A DNA stretch of 11,427 bases from an uncultured Eubacteriales bacterium (GTDB taxonomy: Bacteria; Bacillota; Clostridia; Christensenellales; UBA1242), in NCBI GenBank assembly GCA_958420145.1, contig CATZIR010000014.1:1-11427 (forward strand), given 5' to 3'. The first letter of the stretch is position 1; every line of letters starts with the position of its first letter. The position numbers were made by a program, and so were the translations under genes. Below are positions 1 to 4,504 of the stretch, piece by piece. The notes under the pieces were generated by a model. The model worked only from the letters and a program-made list of their open reading frames with translations. It ran no database searches and had not been told where the DNA came from.

Positions 1-1
1 T

Positions 2-172
2 TTATTTGATTGTTATATATTCGCCCGTGATGTCGTCCACCTTGCGAAGTTCTGGGGCTTGGTCTTTTATCTTGTTATAATATTTTAATGCTTTTGTTTT
101 GTTGTAAAATATTTGTGTTTGTTGTGCATCGTCAAAGATAAACACAACATAATAAAATTTTTGTTTTTTCAT
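2..172 (-). CDS. Small hypothetical protein, 56 aa
   Basis: Reads MKKQKFYYVVFIFDDAQQTQ... to ...ITGEYITIK and ends with TAA two bases inside the window, so it is complete. The upstream frame is closed by a TAA, which leaves this ATG as the only good start. The ribosome site is weak (AAGAGA just before the ATG, AAGGA about 14 nt away). It is Lys/Tyr/Gln-rich, with a likely beta-strand start (residues 5-13) and a helix around 24-37 (a mixed alpha/beta domain). It lies beyond the terminator at 311-372, so it is either expressed by readthrough or from a promoter I could not identify. No family recognised. Codon use (ACG GGC GAA) matches the other minus-strand genes. Confidence 0.7.
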   Translation of the reverse strand: MKKQKFYYVVFIFDDAQQTQIFYNKTKALKYYNKIKDQAPELRKVDDITGEYITIK

Positions 173-300
173 TCTCTTTTTTAATTCCTTTTAATTTTCT
201 TTGTTTTCGTGCCCCTGTGGGCTTGTTTTGTGCTTTCTTGGGTATTTGTTCGGCTTGGTGTCTTTTCGTGCTTTCTGGGGCTTATTTCGTGCCCCTGTGG
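173..300 (-). repeat. Four degenerate GCACRAAA repeats in a non-coding gap
   Basis: On the minus strand the word GCAC(G/A)AAA occurs four times (plus-strand GTGC at 209, 230, 268 and 289). The spacing is 21, 38 and 21 bp, so it forms two pairs. Two copies are the exact ten-mer GGGGCACGAA (206-215 and 286-295) and the other two begin AAAGCAC. A further exact ten-mer is at 2941-2950 in the divergent region. No open frame of note covers the stretch. It could be a regulator-binding array or a leader for the 56-aa gene. Confidence 0.5.
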
Positions 301-310
301 TGCATCGCTT

Positions 311-372
311 AAAAAGTAAAAAGGGAACAAACGCCGGGCGGGGTGGTTTTCCCTGCCTTTTTGTTTGCTCCC
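311..372 (-). terminator. Intrinsic terminator of the leftward operon
   Basis: On the minus strand GGGAGCAAAC (372-363) can pair with GTTTGTTCCC (332-323). This is a 10-bp stem with one G-U wobble, and the same bases read on the plus strand give an A-C mismatch instead. An inner stem GGCAGGG/CCCCGCC (357-351 with 343-337) has a 7-nt loop. The hairpin is followed directly by TTTTTACTTTTT (322-311). It lies about 52 nt after the stop of the 68-aa gene, the expected place for the end of that unit. Confidence 0.7.
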
Positions 373-424
373 TTGCTTTTACAAGTCGCCACCCGTTGCC
401 GGTGTGGGCTTATGCCTTGAAGTC

Positions 425-631
425 TTATAATTTTATTATTAACAATCTTTTAAAATGTTCTTTGTTTGTTTCGCTTGTTTTTGTTTTTCCTGTCTTGGTG
501 TCTCTATATTCAATTATAATGTTTTGTGTTTTGTTTTGTGTGTCTGGTTTTATTTCTTTTATTTTAAATATAGAGCCATCAACAAGCCCCATAAACTCGG
601 AGCCGGGTTTTATGTCCTTTTCGTCAATCAT
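425..631 (-). CDS. Small hypothetical protein, 68 aa
   Basis: Starts MIDEKDIKPGSEFMGL and ends HFKRLLIIKL. The start is set by the site AAGGGGGCTAAAATG. A longer frame running up to 679 has no such site and would lie deep inside the preceding gene. The start ATG follows the TAA of the 125-aa gene by one base, so translation is probably coupled. Alternating strands are likely at residues 12-28 and 35-43 around a Gly/Asp turn, with a short C-terminal helix (58-66), so it may be a small beta-barrel. No family recognised. It is the last gene before the terminator at 311-372. Confidence 0.8.
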   Translation of the reverse strand: MIDEKDIKPGSEFMGLVDGSIFKIKEIKPDTQNKTQNIIIEYRDTKTGKTKTSETNKEHFKRLLIIKL

Positions 632-632
632 T

Positions 633-1010
633 TTAGCCCCCTTGTTTATTTTTATAATATTGTATGTTGCTTTTAACAACTTCTAGCGCCATTTTATAGC
701 CCGTTTGTATGTTTAAGTCCTTTTCCTTTTTTGCCTTGCTACTGTGTTTTATTTGGTCGTTTTTAATTCGTTCTATAATGTCGGCTATGGCTTGCTCCTG
801 CTCGTTTAAAGAGTTTTCAAGCCATTTTAAAATTATTTCGCTTTTGTTTGGTTGTTCAATTTTTATTTTTAATGCTTTTGCAATTCTTTTTATTTGTTCG
901 GCTTGTTCTGGTGTTGCCTGGTCTATTGCTTGCCCGTATGCTTTGCCCGGTGTTGGGTGTGTGCTTGTTAGTGCATCAATTAAAATTTTATTTGCTGAGT
1001 TATTATTCAT
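633..1010 (-). CDS. Helical hypothetical protein, 125 aa
   Basis: Begins MNNNSANKIL. I prefer this start over the ATG 12 bases upstream (1022) because GGTGG lies at the right distance before it, while nothing resembling a ribosome site precedes 1022. Residues 33-85 are strongly helical and charged (TPEQAEQIKRIAKALKIK and onward), likely a coiled coil or helical bundle. The tail is Lys/Tyr-rich and ends KNKQGG. There are no Cys residues and no membrane segment. Its start overlaps the end of the 70-aa gene, and its TAA sits one base before the next ATG, so the three genes are probably co-translated. Function unknown. Confidence 0.8.
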   Translation of the reverse strand: MNNNSANKILIDALTSTHPTPGKAYGQAIDQATPEQAEQIKRIAKALKIKIEQPNKSEIILKWLENSLNEQEQAIADIIERIKNDQIKHSSKAKKEKDLNIQTGYKMALEVVKSNIQYYKNKQGG

Positions 1011-1215
1011 TGTTGCCACCATTCAAGCAGGAAAAGCCCGCCGCCTTGCATTCTTCTATTTTTTCGTTTATTGCTTTTGTTGTGCTGTTTGCTTTTTCAA
1101 TTCTACATTCGCCCCCGTGTCTAACTTCGTATGTTTTGGCGGTGTAGTTTATTATAATTTGCTTGATGCTGTAATTATATTTGTTTTTGCTCGTATATGT
1201 TTTTATAATGTCCAT
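1003..1215 (-). CDS. Small hypothetical protein, 70 aa
   Basis: Strong ribosome site AAAGGGGGCG a few bases before the ATG. The ATG overlaps the stop of the 329-aa gene as TAATG. The protein reads MDIIKTYTSKNKYNYSIKQI..., with a probable beta hairpin (residues 15-32, ending TYEVRHGG), a Cys at 37, a helix (45-60) with Cys56, and Cys63 near a Gly-rich tail. Three Cys residues could bind a metal, but there is no CxxC pair. No family recognised. The overlaps on both sides support it being a real gene. Confidence 0.82.
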   Translation of the reverse strand: MDIIKTYTSKNKYNYSIKQIIINYTAKTYEVRHGGECRIEKANSTTKAINEKIEECKAAGFSCLNGGNNE

Positions 1216-2204
1216 TAGTTCGCCCCCTTTTCTGGGTTTGTGTAAATGGTTTTGCCCTTGTATGTTAGTTTAATAATATTTTTTATTTTTATATCGTCAT
1301 CGCTTCGCCCGTTGGTGTCTTCTAGTTTTGTTCGTGCTTGATATTCTAGCCCGTACCCGCTGAAGTGTGCATTTTCGCCCGTTCTATAATATGGCATTCT
1401 TGCAAGATCCCTTGCTTCATATTTGCCCGTTAGGGTTTCGCCGTTGTTCATTTCATAAAATACGGTTATTTGTTTTGCATCTTGTGGGATGCTGTTTTTT
1501 ATTTCTGTTGCTTGTCTAAAATATTTATATTCGTTGCTTGTTTCAATCTCTTTTAAATACTTGTTTGTTAATTCGTGCATCATTTTTGTATATTTAATAT
1601 GTTTTACTGTGTCTTCATAACTTGATGCAATAATATTTGCCACTTTGCCGGCTGGGTCTTGTATATACTGAAGTAGTCGGCTTGTGTCGGCGTGTGCTGT
1701 GTCTTGTTGTAAGTATGCAAAATTTAAAATATTTTCGTTGTTGTTATAATAGATTTGCTCGGCTCGGTCTCTTGCTGTGTGTTCGTTGCATTCGTCCGGC
1801 TCTTGGTCGTTTTCTATTTGTTCGGCTAGTTTGTTTAATTCTTTTGTTATATGTTCGTTTAGTTTGTCGTTTACTTCTGCAATTCTAATTGTTTTATATT
1901 CGTTTGGGGTTTCGTGTTGGTGTGTTTCTGGGTTGTATGTTTCGAAGTGCCTATTTAATGAATAACTAGCAAAATAAATTGCTTTTGTTTTTCTGTCAAT
2001 CGTTGCTAAATATTCCGGCTTTTTGTCTATGCTTGCAATATTTCGTATATAGTCAATACAATATACAAAATCGAAGTTATTATTTATTTGAGTTTTAAAA
2101 AATAATGTTTGCCACCCGTTGCGGTCGTTTATTTGTAATTCTCTTTGTTTGGTATCTTTTAAATAGTTTAATATTTTTGTTTGTGTTTCGTTTAATTCAA
2201 TCAT
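1215..2204 (-). CDS. Hypothetical protein, 329 aa, largest product of the leftward unit
   Basis: Ribosome site AAAAGGATTTAAAA precedes the ATG. The N-terminus (1-18) is helical, followed by a strand-rich block with NDRNGWQTLFF at 26-36 and DFVYCIDYI at 45-53. Residues 105-240 are mostly charged helix (KELNKLAEQIENDQEP and later MMHELTNKYLKEIETS). The C-terminal part looks separate and beta-rich: ITVFYEMNNGETLTGKYEA (246-264), an aromatic loop (MPYYRTGENAHFSGYG), then IKNIIKLTYKGKTIY (307-321). I see no catalytic signature, Walker motif, HTH or membrane segment. It is much longer than its neighbours and is the likely core component of the unit. A phage or mobile-element protein of unknown role is the honest call. 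Confidence 0.85.
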   Translation of the reverse strand: MIELNETQTKILNYLKDTKQRELQINDRNGWQTLFFKTQINNNFDFVYCIDYIRNIASIDKKPEYLATIDRKTKAIYFASYSLNRHFETYNPETHQHETPNEYKTIRIAEVNDKLNEHITKELNKLAEQIENDQEPDECNEHTARDRAEQIYYNNNENILNFAYLQQDTAHADTSRLLQYIQDPAGKVANIIASSYEDTVKHIKYTKMMHELTNKYLKEIETSNEYKYFRQATEIKNSIPQDAKQITVFYEMNNGETLTGKYEARDLARMPYYRTGENAHFSGYGLEYQARTKLEDTNGRSDDDIKIKNIIKLTYKGKTIYTNPEKGAN

Positions 2205-2223
2205 TTTTAAATCCTTTTACCGT

Positions 2224-2242
2224 GCCACCCGTTGCGGTGTGG
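2224..2242. repeat. GCCACCCGTTGC-GGTGTGG intergenic repeat, copy 2
   Basis: GCCACCCGTTGCGGTGTGG lies just upstream of the ribosome site of the 329-aa gene. A near copy with one extra C is at 388-407, just after the 68-aa gene. The core GCCACCCGTTGC also occurs inside the 329-aa gene at 2111-2122. On the minus strand the element can fold weakly (CCAC pairing with GTGG). The rest of the 2205-2334 gap has another small hairpin, CCCC-GTGT-GGGG at 2264-2275, and no open frame with a ribosome site. Confidence 0.45.
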
Positions 2243-2334
2243 TCTTACCTGGTTATTATTTGCCCCCGTGTGGGGTGGTGGGTCTTTTCTTTGTTAGGGC
2301 TTGCCACCTTTTCCCCGTGTGTGTTTGTGCCTTG

Positions 2335-2472
2335 CTATTTTGTGAAGTGTTCTAGGCGTTGGGCGTTTGTGTTTAGGTTGTTAGCATTGCAATATGCTAT
2401 AAACTCGCAAACAGTGTAAAGCCCTTTTAATAGTGCCCCGTTTAACATTCTTTGAAGGTCTTTTAATGGCAT
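2335..2472 (-). CDS. Small hypothetical protein, 45 aa, first gene of the leftward unit
   Basis: Found by direct reading. The frame starts ATG with a very strong ribosome site, GGAGG, about 9 nt upstream, and ends TAG. It reads MPLKDLQRMLNGALLKGLYT and ends NNLNTNAQRLEHFTK. It looks helical throughout, amphipathic in the first half, with two Cys (22 and 28). An overlapping 85-codon minus-strand frame (2381-2638) has low-complexity Arg/Ser/Lys content and starts upstream of the predicted transcription start, so it is not the gene. This is the first product from the leftward promoter. A small regulator is possible, but no HTH is evident. Confidence 0.72.
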   Translation of the reverse strand: MPLKDLQRMLNGALLKGLYTVCEFIAYCNANNLNTNAQRLEHFTK

Positions 2473-2622
2473 TGTCTTTTGCCTCCTTTGTTTTAGATTT
2501 GCCGCCCCCTTTGGTGGGGTGTGGTCTTATTGTTCTAGTGCAAGATCCACAACTTCGGCGACTTGTTCGACTTTTCGCCCCCGTGTCGTTTGCCTGGTGT
2601 GTGTTCGGCTTGGTATCTTGTA
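2473..2622 (-). other. About 150-nt untranslated leader of the leftward unit
   Basis: The stretch between the predicted leftward transcription start (near 2622) and the first ribosome site holds no convincing gene. It is G/C-richer than the flanks and has several possible pairings on the minus strand: GGCGA with TCGCC, CCCC with GGGG, and a long-range GTACAAGAT/ATCTTGCAC with one mismatch. It starts with AAGATACCAAGCCGAAC, 16 of 17 identical to a site in the 173-424 gap. A structured regulatory leader is possible but not shown. Confidence 0.4.
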
Positions 2623-2628
2623 CGATAT

Positions 2629-2657
2629 ATAATAACATATATTAAAACTAATTGCAA
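2629..2657 (-). promoter_or_regulatory. Leftward promoter with extended -10
   Basis: On the minus strand: -35 TTGCAA (2657-2652), 17-bp spacer, -10 TATTAT (2634-2629) preceded by TGT, which gives the TGn extended -10 element. The expected start is near 2622. It drives the 45-aa/329-aa unit. One ATTAAAACTA repeat lies in the spacer (2641-2650). Confidence 0.65.
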
Positions 2658-2662
2658 GCAAT
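2651..2662. promoter_or_regulatory. Inverted repeat over the leftward -35
   Basis: ATTGC-AA-GCAAT is a perfect 5-bp-arm inverted repeat that contains the -35 element of the leftward promoter. Position and symmetry suit a small operator for a dimeric regulator. Arms this short can arise by chance. Confidence 0.35.
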
Positions 2663-2712
2663 TTTATATAATTTATTAAAAATATTTTTATTTTGTTTTG
2701 TGTGTGTTGTGC

Positions 2713-2742
2713 CTGGATCTGCTGGGGCTGGATCTGCTCGGC
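2713..2742. repeat. 15-bp tandem repeat, CTGGATCTGCT core
   Basis: CTGGATCTGCT occurs at 2713-2723 and again at 2728-2738. The 15-bp units differ only near their ends. This is a small GC-rich island inside an otherwise very AT-rich non-coding region and is followed by TTTTT. I see no good hairpin in it. It may be a protein-binding site. Confidence 0.5.
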
Positions 2743-3052
2743 TTTTTGCTCATTAAAACATATTAAAACAATTTAACCCATTAAAACTATAAAATAAAAA
2801 CTACTTACATATTATTTAATATTAAAAACATTTTGCCCCATTAAAACTATTTAACAAACTACTTTTATTTTAAAATACTTTTTATTAAAACTATTTTATT
2901 ATTATTTATTATATATTAAAACTAAAATAGTGGGGGTTAGTTCGTGCCCCTTTTCTTGGTGGTTGCATATCATAACAAAATATTTTTATTTTTTGCTTGC
3001 TTTTATTCGGTCGTTTAGATGCAAGTGTTATTTTTTATTGTTTTTTGTGGGT

Positions 3053-3081
3053 GGGCTTGGGGTGTCCCGCCCCTATTTTTT
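3053..3081 (+). terminator. Possible weak terminator-like hairpin
   Basis: GGGC (3053-3056) pairs with GCCC (3069-3072) and GGG with CCC around a TGT loop, with a 3-nt bulge, followed by CTATTTTTT. The form is that of a weak rightward intrinsic terminator, but no rightward gene precedes it. It may insulate the rightward promoter or end a short untranslated RNA. Alternatively it is chance. Confidence 0.25.
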
Positions 3082-3140
3082 GGAACAGGTGCGAAAAAGC
3101 CGGTTACTCCCACCTCAGTTATAAAAATAAATATCAAACA

Positions 3141-3180
3141 AAAAAGTAGACAAAAGTAGAAAAAAGTGGCACAAAGTAGT
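3141..3180 (+). repeat. Four 10-bp A-tract repeats upstream of the rightward promoter
   Basis: Four consecutive 10-bp units (AAAAAGTAGA, CAAAAGTAGA, AAAAAGTGGC, ACAAAGTAGT) end at the first base of the -35. A-tracts in phase with the helix should bend the DNA and can act as an UP element for RNA polymerase. Equally, they may be regulator-binding sites. The related word AACTACTT (reverse complement AAGTAGTT) appears at 2799 and 2857. Confidence 0.6.
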
Positions 3181-3234
3181 TGACAAAACTGACAACACCG
3201 ATTATAATGAAACTGACAAAACGGACAAGGGCGA
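3149..3234 (+). repeat. GACAAAA repeats exactly 33 bp apart across the promoter
   Basis: GACAAAA starts at 3149, 3182 and 3215, exactly 33 bp (about three helical turns) apart. The second and third copies extend to a 20-bp similarity, GACAAAAC-N-GACAA-NNN-CGA. They lie in the promoter spacer and at the transcription start. The placement fits an operator for a repressor that blocks the rightward operon. Confidence 0.5.
3180..3208 (+). promoter_or_regulatory. Perfect consensus rightward promoter
   Basis: TTGACA (3180-3185), a 17-bp spacer, then TATAAT (3203-3208). Both boxes are exact matches to the primary sigma-factor consensus. The expected start is near 3215, leaving a leader of about 28 nt before the first gene. 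The A-tract repeats lie directly upstream. It is the only strong rightward promoter I see for the whole 8-kb operon. Confidence 0.9.
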
Positions 3235-3242
3235 GGTGCAAA

Positions 3243-3653
3243 ATGGCAATAAGGCTGAAAAATAATGATGACAAATATAAGGACATTGAACGAAAGATGA
3301 ATGTGGCTGAGAATGAAAAGCAATTTGAGTTGCTATTAGAGAACTTTATAAACACGGGCAATTATCTAAACCAGCAAATGAACTTGGGCGATTACTTGGC
3401 GAGCAAAGGTATTGAGTGGGTTGGCGATAACCGAGTGAACACGACCGAGATTGTGGTTGAGTGTCAAAGGGCGATTGGACAATATAAACGAGTGCTTTAT
3501 TGTTTGAGGCGATACCTAAGAGAGCGAATTGAGGACTGCAACTTTGATGGGTTGATTGCTGGACCTGGTGTTGATGAATATTACGAGATTGATAAAAAGA
3601 TTGTCGAGTTGGCAAAGAGATTTAATTGTGAGGTTGGAAATGGCGAAAAGTAA
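3243..3653 (+). CDS. Hypothetical protein, 136 aa, first gene of the rightward operon
   Basis: The frame is open from a TTG at 3180 and an ATG at 3207, but those lie on the -35 and -10 boxes. The ATG at 3243, preceded by GAGGTG, is therefore the start. It reads MAIRLKNNDDKYKDIERKMN... and is largely helical and charged, with NLGDYLASKGIEWVGDNRVN around 47-66 and a Tyr/Arg-rich helix at 80-98. There are three Cys (74, 87, 99) but no CxxC pair. Its 3' end overlaps the next gene by 14 nt. No family recognised. As the promoter-proximal product it may be an early protein, but nothing in its sequence shows a function. Confidence 0.8.
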   Translation: MAIRLKNNDDKYKDIERKMNVAENEKQFELLLENFINTGNYLNQQMNLGDYLASKGIEWVGDNRVNTTEIVVECQRAIGQYKRVLYCLRRYLRERIEDCNFDGLIAGPGVDEYYEIDKKIVELAKRFNCEVGNGEK

Positions 3654-4080
3654 AAGATACGAATTTATAAGCAAGTTGAGGTCGGCTTTAAATAAAGAGA
3701 CTGAGAGAATGTTAAATAAGCAAGCGAGATATATGGCTAAAAGGGTTGGCTGTGGTGCTGAGGAATATAAGCCACAATTTGCATTTGGCATCAATTTCTG
3801 TGCTGAGAGACCTTTTCATTTGAGTATTCAAGCGAGTGGTTGTCATTATTGCACACCGAGAATTACGATGCCTTACAAATACTATGAGGCATTTGAGGTG
3901 GCGATTTGTGATGATGGTAAGATGGTGTCGGCTCAATGCTTGCTTGGTGGTGGCGATGAACTTGCTGAGGAACTTGATAAATACTTTGGGGGCTCAGTAT
4001 TTGGCTATGTGCCTGCTGAACTTGTTGAAAGGTTGTATCAAAGATGCAAAAAGCAATTTGGCTTGATTGAGGTGCAATAA
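3640..4080 (+). CDS. Hypothetical phage protein, 146 aa
   Basis: Start MAKSKRYEFISKLRSALNKE, chosen because GAGGTTGGAA directly precedes this ATG. An upstream ATG at 3556 lies deep in the previous gene without a site. The first 35 residues are a basic helix. The core (58-105) holds FHLSIQASGCHYCTPR and then a strand-rich stretch, YYEAFEVAICDDGKMV. The last part, FGYVPAELVERLYQRCKKQF, is helical. The QAS...HYC.PR pattern reminds me of hypothetical phage proteins of similar length, without an assigned role. HYC and the nearby Cys residues could bind metal. It is coupled to the next gene through TAATG. Confidence 0.82.
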   Translation: MAKSKRYEFISKLRSALNKETERMLNKQARYMAKRVGCGAEEYKPQFAFGINFCAERPFHLSIQASGCHYCTPRITMPYKYYEAFEVAICDDGKMVSAQCLLGGGDELAEELDKYFGGSVFGYVPAELVERLYQRCKKQFGLIEVQ

Positions 4081-4277
4081 TGTTATTGTTGAGTGATTTA
4101 CTAATGGTGGTTGCCACTAGCAATGTCGAAATAAGCGATAGAGATGGCAAGGTTGTAGCCAAAGGGACACAATTTAAAGATGTATTCCCTCTTGGCTCTT
4201 GCAAAGTGCTTAGAATTGATGTTGGCGATTATGACTGTATGTATGTGATGATTGATACGGGGGTCAAAAAGCAATGA
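4080..4277 (+). CDS. Small hypothetical protein, 65 aa
   Basis: The ATG overlaps the previous stop (TAATG), with GAGGTG about 5 nt upstream. It starts with a hydrophobic stretch, MLLLSDLLMVVATSN, too short and interrupted for a clear membrane anchor. The remainder looks like alternating strands with turns at DRDG and VGDYD (VEISDRDGKVVAKG, then KVLRIDVGDY). A small beta domain is likely. It ends with TGA overlapped by the next ATG (ATGA). No family recognised. Confidence 0.75.
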   Translation: MLLLSDLLMVVATSNVEISDRDGKVVAKGTQFKDVFPLGSCKVLRIDVGDYDCMYVMIDTGVKKQ

Positions 4278-4504
4278 AAATAATTAAGCATTGTAATTAT
4301 AACAAGGTTATCACTTGTGAATGTTGTGGGACTATATTTGAGGTTGATGATGCTGACCTAATTGTCGATAAGGAAACATTGACCTTAACATTTGATTATA
4401 AAAATATTTATCATACCTATGTACAATGTCCCGTGTGTAAGACCTATAACGAAATTGAATTTATAAAAAGCGAGGAAAATGCCGATGAAAATAGAAATAA
4501 TTAA
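4274..4504 (+). CDS. Small zinc-ribbon-like protein, 76 aa
   Basis: Two CxxC knuckles, C15-x2-C18 in ITCECCGT and C52-x2-C55 in VQCPVCKTYNE, about 34 residues apart with strands between, as in zinc ribbons. It is likely to bind one zinc ion; a nucleic-acid or protein contact role is only inferred. The ATG overlaps the previous TGA. The nearest purine-rich site (GGGGGT) is about 10 nt upstream, so expression may rest on coupling. It overlaps the next gene. Confidence 0.78.
   Translation: MKIIKHCNYNKVITCECCGTIFEVDDADLIVDKETLTLTFDYKNIYHTYVQCPVCKTYNEIEFIKSEENADENRNN

Larger units (their letters stand above)
2641..2924. repeat. ATTAAAACTA iteron-like array
   Basis: The exact ten-mer ATTAAAACTA occurs at 2641, 2780, 2840, 2884 and 2915, all in the same orientation. 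Shorter relatives are ATTAAAACA at 2752 and 2762 and ATTAAAAACA at 2821. From 2752 onward the steps are 10, 18, 41, 19, 44 and 31 bp, roughly whole helical turns. Two copies sit in a longer word, CCCATTAAAACTAT (2777 and 2837, exactly 60 bp apart). The surroundings are extremely AT-rich and lack genes. It could be a replication origin with iterons or an operator array. Confidence 0.65.
2658..3179. other. Gene-free divergent control region
   Basis: Over 500 bases without a credible gene on either strand. Frames that cross it are low-complexity or lack ribosome sites. It holds the AT-rich iteron array, the 15-bp tandem repeat, a copy of TTCGTGCCCC (2941-2950), a short hairpin with a T-tract (3053-3081), the AGGTG/CACCT inverted repeat near 3090-3115, and the A-tract repeats before the rightward promoter. 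Strand composition flips here: the plus strand is T-rich to the left and A-rich to the right. Confidence 0.7.

Noticed and set aside
201-686. 161-codon plus-strand frame rich in Phe/Leu/Val
   Set aside because: Antisense shadow of the minus-strand genes and terminator. The hydrophobicity comes from the T-rich strand, and there is no ribosome site.
709-1218. 169-codon plus-strand hydrophobic frame
   Set aside because: Mirror of the 125-aa and 70-aa minus-strand genes, which have proper starts, overlaps and ribosome sites.
2381-2638. 85-codon minus-strand frame starting MLLYIVQDTK
   Set aside because: Starts upstream of the predicted leftward transcription start without a ribosome site, has low-complexity Arg/Ser/Lys content, and overlaps the better supported 45-aa gene in another frame.
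2527-2638. A gene with a frameshift: the start of the 85-codon frame joined to ...KVEQVAEVVDLALEQ ending at 2527
   Set aside because: The second half looks coding-like, and a slip at the GGGGG run would join the frames, but there is no ribosome site and the start lies in the promoter. Too speculative to annotate.
2641-2924. CRISPR array
   Set aside because: The repeats are only ten bases with irregular spacing and no unique spacers of even length.
2930-3124. 64-codon plus-strand frame in the divergent region
   Set aside because: Aromatic and low-complexity, no ribosome site, crosses the hairpin at 3053-3081.
3015-3361. Minus-strand hydrophobic frames across the rightward promoter
   Set aside because: They cover the promoter and the first rightward gene, have T-rich-strand composition and no ribosome site.
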